From Gaiellasilicea sp963707575 (GTDB lineage: Bacteria > Actinomycetota > Thermoleophilia > Gaiellales > Gaiellaceae), in the NCBI GenBank assembly GCA_963707575.1, contig OY970171.1:2232001-2296000 (forward strand): a stretch of 64,000 bases of DNA. The letters are read 5' to 3'. Made by a program: the position numbers and the translations under genes. The notes below the pieces were generated by a model that had not been told where the DNA came from, searched no databases, and saw nothing but the letters and a program-made list of their open reading frames with translations. Positions 1-8,489 of this stretch are shown here, one piece after another. Every line of letters starts with the position of its first letter. Within the stretch, counting starts at the first letter, position 1.

Positions 1-200
1 CGAGTGTGCTCTCGCTGGAGCCCGTCGGAGCGGGCTGGGAGGCTGTCGTGCGCGCCGGCGGCCGCGACTATGCAGTGCAGGTTCGCCGGGAGGAGGGCTC
101 GCCGACGCACCTCACCTGCTCGACCGAGGAGCTCAGGCGGCCGAAGCGCTATCTGGGGGAGCTGCGCGACGGAGGAACCCCTCCCGCACGAGTCTCCTGA
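1..200 (+). CDS. C-terminal part of a hypothetical protein, cut by the window edge
   Basis: The frame ending in TGA at 198-200 is open to the left edge; a GTG at 6 could also start a 64-residue protein. Third codon positions are almost all G or C until the last ten codons, as in neighbouring genes, which argues for real coding. The product is charged and soluble, with no motif I recognise. Its last 68 bases overlap the end of the convergent JmjC oxygenase gene. Convergent tail overlaps recur in this genome (aminotransferase/LapA, beta-helix/GT2). No function can be proposed. Confidence 0.42.
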   Translation, partial: SVLSLEPVGAGWEAVVRAGGRDYAVQVRREEGSPTHLTCSTEELRRPKRYLGELRDGGTPPARVS

Positions 201-1332
201 CGAGAACGAGGCGACCGGCCTCGTCGAGCGAGCCGGGCAGCTCTGACGGGCGGAACGTGCCGTCGGACGCCACGAGGTGCTCGAGCTCCTCCGACAGCCG
301 CTCCGGGAAGCGCAGCTCGCGGCCCTCGAAGGAGAGCGTCGTCCCGTCGAGGTCTGCGATCACGGTGTCCCGCCGCACGAGCTCCGTCTCGATGCCCAGC
401 GAGTCGAGCGCGCGCAACTCGGACAGCTGCCCGTCCAGGACCGGCCTGCGCGTGCGCACGAGGCGGCGGCGGGCACGCACGGCGGCGTCGTCCGGGTCGA
501 GATCGGGCCAGCAGGGCTCGTCGCCGTCCACCGCCCGCCGGAAGGCGACGTCGTCGGCGCTTGCCTCCAGGGCGGCGCGGGCCTCGTCGAGCCACGTCCG
601 CACGTTGACGCCGACGGTGATGTGCAGCGAGTCGGTGTCGGACGTGAGCGCCTGATGGAGCCAGCCGCGCGGCAGGTACAGCGTGTCCCCGGCTCGCAGC
701 GTCACGTCGAGCACCGGCTCCCCGGGTGCGCCGAGCGCGGAGCGGTAGCGCTGGGACTTCAGCGGCAGCTCCAGCACCGGCTCGTACACGAGCCACCGCT
801 TCTCGCCTGCGACCTGGAGCGAGAGCACCTCGTGGGTGTCGTGGTGCACCGGTAGCCCCTGCGAGCCGTGCGGGGTGAAGTAGGCGTTCGCCTGGGCGGG
901 ATGGCCGAGGAAGGCCTCCAGCAGGCGGCAGTAGCGCGCCAGTGGCAGCCACGAGTGGTGCAGGCCCTGCAGCACGATCGTCGCGCCGCCCTCGAACTCG
1001 GCGAGCACGCGCGCCACGTCGGCGACGCCGGTGAAGGGCTCCGGCCGCCAGGAGAGGTCGGTCGTATAGCCCTCCACCGTCTCGCCGGCCTTCACGAGCC
1101 GGAAGCCTGGAGTGCGGATCGACGTCTCGGTGAGCAGGCGCTCGAGGTCCCGCACAGAGAGGAGGTCGTCGAATCGACCTGCCTCCGCGCGCGGGACCAC
1201 GAGCGGCCGGCGTTCCCAGTGCTCCGCGAGGAAGCGCTCGACCTCGATCGGGTCGAGCGCATGCGCGAGCGCGCTAGGACTCGTCGGAGTCCGAGTCGTC
1301 CGCGTCGGCGTCGGAGTCGGTCGAGTCACCAT
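133..1332 (-). CDS. JmjC/cupin-4 2-oxoglutarate-Fe(II) oxygenase (RoxA/YcfD-like)
   Basis: The protein has 399 residues and a JmjC double-stranded beta-helix. The iron facial triad is visible as VHHDTHEV (HxD) and the distal His in LPRGWLHQ. Further family signatures are GEKRWLVYEP and HITVGVN. The C-terminal third is the winged-helix-like tail usual in ribosomal oxygenases. Known family members hydroxylate side chains of ribosomal proteins (YcfD acts on Arg of uL16). The first 20 residues are Thr/Pro-rich because they lie in the alternative frame of the acidic peptide gene (1274-1441); no later ATG, GTG or TTG precedes the conserved LDPIEVERF block, so translation must begin inside that gene (ATG 1332 or GTG 1329), without a clear Shine-Dalgarno sequence and probably coupled to it. 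Family is sure; substrate is unknown, and the adjacent peptide is a candidate. Confidence 0.88.
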   Translation of the reverse strand: MVTRPTPTPTRTTRTPTSPSALAHALDPIEVERFLAEHWERRPLVVPRAEAGRFDDLLSVRDLERLLTETSIRTPGFRLVKAGETVEGYTTDLSWRPEPFTGVADVARVLAEFEGGATIVLQGLHHSWLPLARYCRLLEAFLGHPAQANAYFTPHGSQGLPVHHDTHEVLSLQVAGEKRWLVYEPVLELPLKSQRYRSALGAPGEPVLDVTLRAGDTLYLPRGWLHQALTSDTDSLHITVGVNVRTWLDEARAALEASADDVAFRRAVDGDEPCWPDLDPDDAAVRARRRLVRTRRPVLDGQLSELRALDSLGIETELVRRDTVIADLDGTTLSFEGRELRFPERLSEELEHLVASDGTFRPSELPGSLDEAGRLVLVRRLVREGFLRRAAPPDSASAA

Positions 1333-1441
1333 CGGTCGTGTCCGTGTCGTCGCCGTCCGCGTCCGAGGTGACGGCCGAGTGATCCCACTCGCCGCCGGTC
1401 TTGATCTCGTCGTCGGCCAGTGTCGTCGTCTGCTCGTCCAT
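1274..1441 (-). CDS. small acidic Asp/Ser/Thr-rich peptide next to the JmjC oxygenase
   Basis: This 55-codon gene starts at ATG 1441 with an excellent Shine-Dalgarno (AGAGGAG, about 6 nt away) and ends at TAG 1274. Residues 1-25 form a normal leader-like segment (MDEQTTTLADDEIKTGGEW...). Residues 26-55 consist almost only of Asp, Ser, Thr, Ala and Gly, roughly half of them Asp, in alternating DSD/DAD/TDGD patterns. There is no signal peptide or cysteine. The gene is first in a two-gene unit: the JmjC oxygenase starts 59 nt before its stop codon. A leader plus repetitive core with an adjacent hydroxylase is the layout expected of a modified-peptide precursor, but that is inference; a plain acidic buffer or binding peptide is also possible. 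It stands divergent to the DUF1028 gene. Confidence 0.68.
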   Translation of the reverse strand: MDEQTTTLADDEIKTGGEWDHSAVTSDADGDDTDTTDGDSTDSDADADDSDSDES

Positions 1442-1542
1442 CTGGGCTCCTCTCGATGGGATGGGCGCGAGGGTATCGCGTCCGCCCTCTATGCCCGGAA
1501 GCATCTGCTCGCGAACGCTGCGCCGAGTGTAGGGTCGCGCGC

Positions 1543-2445
1543 ATGTCGCTGGGGCGGCCTTCGACTTTCTCGATTTGCGCCGTCGACGCGGAGACGGGCG
1601 AGCTCGGTGTTGCGGTCCAGTCCAAGTACTTCGCAGTCGGCTCGGTCGTCTCCTGGGCTCGCGCGGGTGTCGGCGCCGTGGCGACCCAGGCGGCAGGAAT
1701 CGCCGGTTACGGCCCGCAGCTTCTCGACCTGCTGGAGACGGGGACGCCTCCCGACAAGGCGATCCGCGTCGTGCTCGGCGACGACGAGGCACGCGAGTCG
1801 CGCCAGCTGGGAGTGGTCGCGGCGGACGGCCGCTCGGCCTCCTGGACGGGCAGCGAGTGCAATGCGTGGGCGGGGCACGAGACCGGCACGGGCGTCGCTG
1901 CCCAGGGCAACATCCTCGCGGGCGAGGCGGTCGTGGCCGAGATGGTGCGCGCGTTCCGGGAGAGCGCGGGCACGCTGGCGGAGCGGCTCGTCGCCGCGCT
2001 CGAGGCGGGGCAGGACGCCGGCGGCGACGTGCGCGGGCAGCAATCGGCTGCCGTCTACGTCGAGCGGCCGGGTGCCGGCGAGGAGACCGGCGAGCTCGTG
2101 GACCGTGTCGTCGATTTGCGCGTCGACGATCACGAGGCGCCGATCGCGGAGCTGCGCCGGCTGCTCGAGATCCATCTGCGCTGGGACTACCTGAAGCGCG
2201 CATACGGCCACCGCAGCGCCGGCCGCCTCGACCGAGGAGCCGACGTGCTTGCGCAGGGTCTGGCGCGCTACCCCGACGACGCCACGATCCTCTACGACCT
2301 CGCCTGCTACGAGTCCCTGGCCGGGCGCCTCGACGACGCGCTGGCCCACGTCCGGCGGGCGCTCGAGCTGGACGACTCGCTCCGGCCTCTCGCCGGCGGC
2401 GACCCGGATCTCGACGCGCTGCGCGAGCGCGGCGACTCCTTCTAG
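1543..2445 (+). CDS. DUF1028 family protein with C-terminal TPR-like tail
   Basis: The N-terminal 200 residues match the DUF1028 family, which has an Ntn-hydrolase-like fold: TFSICAVDAETGELGVAVQS, a conserved GVGAVATQA block and a GNIL segment. The last 80 residues form two TPR-like helical hairpins (ARYPDDATILYDLACYESL, then LDDALAHVRRALELDD). No biochemical role is established for the family; some annotations call members peptidoglycan-binding or putative peptidases. The ATG at 1543 is chosen because the conserved start (MSLGRPSTFSI) begins there and a TAGGGT box (1530-1535) ends 7 nt upstream, as for many leaderless genes here. The gene ends overlapping the convergent lipoprotein gene by 4 nt. 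Confidence 0.85.
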   Translation: MSLGRPSTFSICAVDAETGELGVAVQSKYFAVGSVVSWARAGVGAVATQAAGIAGYGPQLLDLLETGTPPDKAIRVVLGDDEARESRQLGVVAADGRSASWTGSECNAWAGHETGTGVAAQGNILAGEAVVAEMVRAFRESAGTLAERLVAALEAGQDAGGDVRGQQSAAVYVERPGAGEETGELVDRVVDLRVDDHEAPIAELRRLLEIHLRWDYLKRAYGHRSAGRLDRGADVLAQGLARYPDDATILYDLACYESLAGRLDDALAHVRRALELDDSLRPLAGGDPDLDALRERGDSF

Positions 2446-2984
2446 AGTCGGTAGGCGTGGTCGGTGATCCAGATCACCGTCGGCTGCATCTCGCCCGGCG
2501 GCTCGCCGACCGCGACGAGCGTCCCGAAGACGACGCGGGCGTAGCTGCCGTCGGCGAGCCGGCCGGGCGCGGCGAGCGTGGCCTCCCAGCGCTCGCCGGG
2601 CTCGAGCACGTCCGGCGGGGCCGGCTCGATCGTGACGGCCTCCCGCAGCGGCGGCAGCGCCCCGGCCCGGTTCGCCTCGTCCAGCGTCTCCTGTAGCCCG
2701 TCCGCGAAGAGCATCAGCCCGAACCTGAACGCGAGCGGATGCTTGCCGAGCTCGAACGGGATGCCGGTGGCGTTCTCGATCGCCACGCGTGTCGACCAGC
2801 CCTCCTCCCGCACGTCCAGGGTGGCCACCTCGAAGCGCAGCTGCTTTGCCCCCTCGCCGTAGGTCTCCCGCCAGTGCAGCGCCGCCTCCTGCGGCTCCGC
2901 AGCGTCGCGCAGCTGCGGCGGCTCACTCGCCACCGTGCCGCAGCCGGCGAGCAGAGCCGAGAGCGTCAGCACGGTCCAGCGCAT
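2442..2984 (-). CDS. predicted lipoprotein, unknown function
   Basis: The 180-residue product begins MRWTVLTLSALLAGCGTV, a lipoprotein signal peptide with lipobox LAGC (Cys at residue 15). The mature part is predicted beta-rich, with a segment reading VAIENATGIPFELG and a closing VVFGTLVAVGEPPGEM; this resembles the DUF4352-like immunoglobulin folds of Gram-positive lipoproteins, but that is only an impression. It starts 34 bp from sucC on the opposite strand, so both promoters must share that gap. Its stop overlaps that of the DUF1028 gene. Function unknown; export and lipidation are well supported. Confidence 0.75.
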   Translation of the reverse strand: MRWTVLTLSALLAGCGTVASEPPQLRDAAEPQEAALHWRETYGEGAKQLRFEVATLDVREEGWSTRVAIENATGIPFELGKHPLAFRFGLMLFADGLQETLDEANRAGALPPLREAVTIEPAPPDVLEPGERWEATLAAPGRLADGSYARVVFGTLVAVGEPPGEMQPTVIWITDHAYRL

Positions 2985-3018
2985 CCGGCGAAGCCTCGCA
3001 GATAGACTCGCGGCCGCC

Positions 3019-4161
3019 TTGGACCTCTACGAATATCAGGGAAAGCAGCTCTTCAAGCTGTACGGGATCCCCGTCTCCGACGGGCGGTTCGTCACGTCTC
3101 CAGAGGAGGCGCGCACGGCGGCGGAGGAGATCGGCGGCGAGGTCGTCGTGAAGGCCCAGGTGCTGACGGGCGGTCGCGGCAAGGCCGGCGGGATCAAGCT
3201 TGCCGCCACGCCGGACGAGGCGGAGGCGCGCGCCCGGGAGATCCTCGGCCTGGACATCCGCGGGCACGTCGTCACGAAGCTCTGGATCGAGAGCGCGTCC
3301 GACATCGCCAAGGAGTACTACCTCTCGATCACCTTCGACCGGGGTGTGAAGAAGCCGCTCTTCATGTTCACCACGCAGGGCGGGGTGGACATCGAGGAAG
3401 TGGCGGAGCAGAGCCCGGATGCGCTCGTCCGGCTGCACGTCGATCCGCTCGAGGGCTTCCAGCCCTACCAGGCGCGGCGGCTCGTCTACGGCGCCGGCGT
3501 CGAGGATCCCTCCGAGCAGAAGCAGATCGCGGCGATCGTCGGCAAGCTCTACGACGCGTTCGTCGGCACCGACGCCATGCTCTGCGAGATCAACCCGCTC
3601 ATCGTCACGCCCGACGGCGAGGTGAAGGCGCTCGACTCCAAGTTCACGGTCGACGACAACGCGCTCTACAAGCATCCCGACGTGGCGGAGATGCGCGACG
3701 TCGCCGCCGCTGACCCGCTCGAGGCGCTGGCACGCGAGAAGGACGTCACCTACGTGAAGCTCGACGGCGAGGTCGGGATCCTCGGCAACGGAGCGGGGCT
3801 CGTCATGTCCACCCTCGACGTGATCGCGCTCGCCGGCGGCCGGCCCGCGAACTTCTGCGACCTCGGCGGCGGCGGTGACGCGGAGGGCGTCGTGGACGCG
3901 CTCGAGGTGATCATCCGCGACGAGCAGGTGAAGTCGATCTTCTTCAACATCTTCGGCGGGATCACGCGCTGCGACGAGGTCGCACGCGGCATCCTCGCCG
4001 CGCTCGAGCGGCTGACGATCGAGCACCCGATCGTCGTGCGGCTCGACGGCACGAACGCCGAGGAGGGCCGGAAGATCCTCGCCGAGGCGGGAATCGCCAA
4101 CATCTATCCGGAGGCGACGATGCTGGACGGCGCCCGGCGCGCGGTGGAGCTGGCCCGGTGA
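3019..4161 (+). CDS. sucC: succinyl-CoA synthetase (ADP/GDP-forming) beta subunit
   Basis: The 380-residue protein is the ATP-grasp subunit that, with SucD, converts succinyl-CoA, phosphate and NDP to succinate, CoA and NTP in the TCA cycle. Visible signatures are DLYEYQGKQLF at the N-terminus, KAQVLTGGRGKAGGIKLA (nucleotide binding), the CEINPL metal-binding block, LGGGGDAEGV and FNIFGGITRCDEVA (interface with SucD). The start is TTG 3019, the only codon that fits the family N-terminus; TAGACT at 3003-3008 ends 10 nt before it and no Shine-Dalgarno is present. The stop (TGA 4159) overlaps the GTG of a methyltransferase gene inserted before sucD, which is unusual. Confidence 0.95.
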   Translation: MDLYEYQGKQLFKLYGIPVSDGRFVTSPEEARTAAEEIGGEVVVKAQVLTGGRGKAGGIKLAATPDEAEARAREILGLDIRGHVVTKLWIESASDIAKEYYLSITFDRGVKKPLFMFTTQGGVDIEEVAEQSPDALVRLHVDPLEGFQPYQARRLVYGAGVEDPSEQKQIAAIVGKLYDAFVGTDAMLCEINPLIVTPDGEVKALDSKFTVDDNALYKHPDVAEMRDVAAADPLEALAREKDVTYVKLDGEVGILGNGAGLVMSTLDVIALAGGRPANFCDLGGGGDAEGVVDALEVIIRDEQVKSIFFNIFGGITRCDEVARGILAALERLTIEHPIVVRLDGTNAEEGRKILAEAGIANIYPEATMLDGARRAVELAR

Positions 4162-4811
4162 GTGAGCCCGTGACCGACGTGTGGTCGCAGCGGGCCGACG
4201 CCTACCGTGACGCGCCCGAGCAGCGCGAGGGCGAGGATCTCGACCTGATCGTCGAGTGGGCCCGAGAGGCCACGACGGCGCTCGATGTCGCCACTGGCGG
4301 TGGTCACGTCACGCGTCGGCTGCGTGAGGCCGGGCTCGAGGTCGTCAGCGCCGATCCGGCACCGGGGATGAAACCGGATGTGATCTGCCCGGCCGAGCAC
4401 CTGCCGTTCGCGACGTCGTCGTTCGACCTCGTCGTCACGCGAATCGCGCCGCACCACTTCGAGGACATCGCGCTCGCGGTCGGCGAGATGGCGCGCGTCG
4501 CGGGGACGCTGCTGATCGTCGAGGACACGCTCTACGAGAGCGACGCGGTCGAGGAGGCGGAGAAGCTGCGCGACCCGACCCACGTCAGCTCGTACTCGGA
4601 GCACGAGTGGCGCTCGTTCCTCGAGGCCGCCGGCTTCGTGGTCGAGGACGTCCGGGTGGTCGAGAAGCGCCATCCGCTCGAGGCCTGGCTCGCGCGCACC
4701 GGCACGACCGAGCCGGTCGCCGCCCGCGTGCGGGAGCTCCTCGCCCAGCACATCGAGGGCGACGAGTACGTCGACCGGAAGATCCTGCTGAAGGGGAGGA
4801 AGAACGCGTAG
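4158..4811 (+). CDS. class I SAM-dependent methyltransferase lying between sucC and sucD
   Basis: The 217-residue protein has the Methyltransf_11-type Rossmann fold. Motif I is LDVATGGGHVTRRL (residues 42-55), the acidic end of strand 2 is SADPAPGM, motif IV is FDLVVTRIAPHHF and motif VI lies near GTLLIVEDTLYES. The pattern resembles UbiE/YcgJ-type small-molecule methyltransferases; the substrate cannot be read. Both ends are translationally coupled: GTGA overlaps the sucC stop and TAGTG overlaps the sucD start. It is therefore expressed with succinyl-CoA synthetase. The next gene downstream, on the other strand, is an S-adenosylhomocysteine hydrolase homologue, which would remove its by-product, though adjacency may be chance. 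Confidence 0.88.
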   Translation: MSEPVTDVWSQRADAYRDAPEQREGEDLDLIVEWAREATTALDVATGGGHVTRRLREAGLEVVSADPAPGMKPDVICPAEHLPFATSSFDLVVTRIAPHHFEDIALAVGEMARVAGTLLIVEDTLYESDAVEEAEKLRDPTHVSSYSEHEWRSFLEAAGFVVEDVRVVEKRHPLEAWLARTGTTEPVAARVRELLAQHIEGDEYVDRKILLKGRKNA

Positions 4812-5683
4812 TGGCGATCATCGTCGACAGGGACACGAAGCTCGTCGTCCAGGGGCTGACCGGCAGCGAAGGCTCCTTCCACGGGCAGCGCAACCGCGAC
4901 TACGGCACGCAGGTCGTGGCCGGCGTCACCCCCGGCAAGGGTGGCCAGGACGTCGGCGGGATCCCGGTCTACGACACCGTGGTCGACGCCGTCCGCGAGA
5001 CGGGCGCCAACACGTCGATGGTCTTCGTCCCCGCCCGCTTTGCCGCCGACGCGATCTACGAGGCCGTCGACGCCGGCATCGGCACCGTGATCTGCATCGC
5101 CGAGGGCCTCCCGGCGCACGAGATGCTCCGCATCCACACGTACATCCGCCCGCGCGGCGTCACCATGCTCGGGCCGAACTGCCCGGGCGCGCTCTCGCCG
5201 GGCAAGGCGAACGTCGGGATCATCCCGGCCGAGATCTTCACGGAGGGCTCGATCGGCCTCGTCTCGCGCTCGGGCACGCTGACCTACCAGATCGGGCACG
5301 AGCTGACGCAAATGGGCCTCGGCAACTCGACGATCGTCGGCATCGGCGGCGACCCGATCGTCGGCTCCTCCTTCATCGACGTGCTGGAGCGCTTCGAGGC
5401 CGACCCCGAGACCGAGTACGTCGTCATGGTCGGCGAGATCGGAGGTGACGAGGAGGAGAAGGCGGCCGCGTTCATCGAGGAGAAGATGACGAAGCCGGTC
5501 GTCGCCTACATCGCCGGCTTCACTGCGCCGCCCGGCAAGACGATGGGCCACGCGGGCGCGATCATCTCCGGCTCGTCGGGCACCGCGCAGGGCAAGCAGG
5601 AGGCGCTGCAGGCGAAGGGCATCCGCGTCGGCACCTCGCCCACCGAGGTCGCGCAGTTCGCGGCCGAAGTCGCTCGCGGCTGA
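4811..5683 (+). CDS. sucD: succinyl-CoA synthetase alpha subunit
   Basis: The 290-residue protein binds CoA and carries the phosphorylated His. Visible signatures are LVVQGLTGSEGSFH (CoA-binding Rossmann start), MLGPNCPGALSPG, LVSRSGTLTYQI and GHAGAIISGSSGTAQGK, in which His is the phospho-acceptor. GTG 4811 is chosen because it begins the family N-terminus (VAIIVDRDTKLVVQG) and has GGGGAGGA about 10 nt upstream; it overlaps the preceding TAG. This is the third gene of the sucC-methyltransferase-sucD operon. The stop lies 27 bp from the convergent adenosylhomocysteinase gene. Confidence 0.95.
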   Translation: MAIIVDRDTKLVVQGLTGSEGSFHGQRNRDYGTQVVAGVTPGKGGQDVGGIPVYDTVVDAVRETGANTSMVFVPARFAADAIYEAVDAGIGTVICIAEGLPAHEMLRIHTYIRPRGVTMLGPNCPGALSPGKANVGIIPAEIFTEGSIGLVSRSGTLTYQIGHELTQMGLGNSTIVGIGGDPIVGSSFIDVLERFEADPETEYVVMVGEIGGDEEEKAAAFIEEKMTKPVVAYIAGFTAPPGKTMGHAGAIISGSSGTAQGKQEALQAKGIRVGTSPTEVAQFAAEVARG

Positions 5684-5710
5684 CGTCGCGCGCCGCGCCC
5701 AGGAGGATGC

Positions 5711-6949
5711 TCAGACGCTCCAGCCGGCGGTGAAGGCGCGCTGCGCCGCCGTCGGCTCGCCGAGCTCGATCCCCAGCGTCGCGAGCTTCGTCCGCGCGAT
5801 CTCGGCGTCGAGCTCCGCAGGGAAGCTCTGGAGGCCGGGCTCGAGCCCGCCGCCCGCGAGCAGGTGCACGGCGAGCGCCTGCACCGAGAAGGAGAGATCC
5901 ATGATCTCGACCGGGTGGCCGTCGCCGCCCGCCACGTTCGTCTGCCGTCCCTCCGCGAGGACGTAAGCGGTGCCGCCGCCGGGGATCTCGTGCGCGACGA
6001 CCCCCGGGCGTGCCTCCTCGCCCGGGCCGAGCGCGTCGAGCGCGAGCTCGCGCTCGTGGTGGCCCCCGTTCGCCAGCAGCACGCCGTCCTTCAGCAACGG
6101 GATCGCCTCCGCGGGCACCGCGTCGATCGCGCCCGTGGCCGCGATCACCACGTCCGCGTCCGGGAGCGCGTCCTCGAGCCGCGCCACGCGGTGGCCGTCC
6201 ATGTGGGCCTCGAGCGCCGCGATCGGCTCGACCTCGACGACGGTGACCCGGCCGCCTTGACCGCGGGCGTAGCGGGCCAGTCCCTTGCCGACCCAGCCGT
6301 AGCCAACGATGCAGAACTCCCGCCCGGCGAAGGTGAGGTTGGTGAGCCGGTCGATCGCCGCGAGGGTCGACTGGCCGGTGCCGTAGCGGTTGTCGAAGAG
6401 ATGCTTGCACCGTGCGTCGTTGGCGGCGACGGCGGGAAAAGTCAGCTTGCCGGCCGCCTCGAGCGCGCGCAGCCGCGCGACGCCCGTCGTCGTCTCCTCG
6501 GTCACGCCCGCCAGCCGTGCAGCGAGCTCCGGGCGGTGCTCGACGATCCGGGCAGTCAGCTCGGCGCCGTCGTCGACGACGAGCTCGGGCTGGGTGTCCG
6601 CGACCGCGAGCAGGTCGGCGTCGAACTGCTCCCGGGAGGCGCCGTGGCTCGCGTGCACCTCGATCCCGCGAGCGACGAGCGCTGCGCAGATCGCGTCCTG
6701 GGTCGACCCGGGGTTCGAGCCCGACGCGACCACGTGCGCGCCCGCGTCGGCGAGCAGGGTGGCGAGGTAGGCCGTCTTCGCCTCGAGATGCACGACGACC
6801 GCGACGCGGCGCCCCTCGAGGGCACCGTCCGCGAGCCGCTCGCGCGCGAGCCGGTTCAGCACGGGGGAGTGCCGCGCCACCCACGCGATCCGCTGCTCGC
6901 CGACGGGCGCGAGCGAGGGATCGGCAATGCGTGAGCGAGCCGGGGCCAC
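5711..6949 (-). CDS. ahcY: adenosylhomocysteinase-family enzyme, short archaeal/Thermotoga type
   Basis: The 412-residue enzyme belongs to the NAD-dependent S-adenosylhomocysteine hydrolase family. NAD binding is shown by CIVGYGWVGKGLARYARG; substrate-domain motifs are HLEAKTAYLATLL, EETTTGVARL and DNRYGTGQSTLAAIDR. It lacks the C-terminal KPDHYRY-type tail of the bacterial/eukaryotic enzymes and has GTGQS where those have GCRES, which matches the shorter archaeal and Thermotoga forms. One archaeal member of that group prefers S-inosylhomocysteine, so substrate preference is open. GTG 6949 is taken as start: a TAGATT box (complement of 6957-6962) ends 7 nt upstream, and the open frame further upstream encodes only low-complexity sequence. 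Confidence 0.9.
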   Translation of the reverse strand: MAPARSRIADPSLAPVGEQRIAWVARHSPVLNRLARERLADGALEGRRVAVVVHLEAKTAYLATLLADAGAHVVASGSNPGSTQDAICAALVARGIEVHASHGASREQFDADLLAVADTQPELVVDDGAELTARIVEHRPELAARLAGVTEETTTGVARLRALEAAGKLTFPAVAANDARCKHLFDNRYGTGQSTLAAIDRLTNLTFAGREFCIVGYGWVGKGLARYARGQGGRVTVVEVEPIAALEAHMDGHRVARLEDALPDADVVIAATGAIDAVPAEAIPLLKDGVLLANGGHHERELALDALGPGEEARPGVVAHEIPGGGTAYVLAEGRQTNVAGGDGHPVEIMDLSFSVQALAVHLLAGGGLEPGLQSFPAELDAEIARTKLATLGIELGEPTAAQRAFTAGWSV

Positions 6950-7081
6950 GCGCCTGAATCTATCCGCCGCAAACGCTCCAGCGGTTCCTGGCGCGTCGCT
7001 CGCGGTGCGTAGGCCGGTGGGACAGTACGGCGGTACGGCCCGCCGGGTGGAGCGCCGCGAGCGGCGCGAGGCTGCGCCGGA

Positions 7082-7098
7082 GGCCGGCTCCGCCGGCC
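7082..7098 (-). terminator. GC-rich hairpin downstream of the DEAD-box helicase gene
   Basis: GGCCGGC (7082-7088), a 3-nt loop and GCCGGCC (7092-7098) form a perfect 7-bp stem 31 nt after the helicase stop. There is no T-run, so it is either a terminator of the T-less kind common in GC-rich actinobacteria or a 3' end stabiliser. The rest of the 179-bp gap (6950-7128) holds only the TAGATT box of the adenosylhomocysteinase gene. Confidence 0.45.
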
Positions 7099-7128
7099 GG
7101 GAGGCGCAGCCGGCCAGGGGCCGCTGGG

Positions 7129-8319
<1,191 letters not shown>

Positions 8320-8489
8320 CTGGGTTCGACTCCTTGCGTTCTGGATTGGTCGAGATCCAACTACCTCGACCACCTCGACAGAACGAGGGAGGAACCGAAG
8401 AAGCTACATCTCACAGGACGACCCATGTGCCGTCCGTAGCGCCCACGGTAGCAAAGAGTCCGGCTGACACCCCGGATACGCTCCTGCAA

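Noticed and set aside
8320..8345. GGGTTCGACTCC resembling a tRNA T-arm.
   Set aside because: The flanking bases do not form a 5-bp stem and no acceptor or anticodon arm is present. It is the leader of the helicase gene on the other strand.
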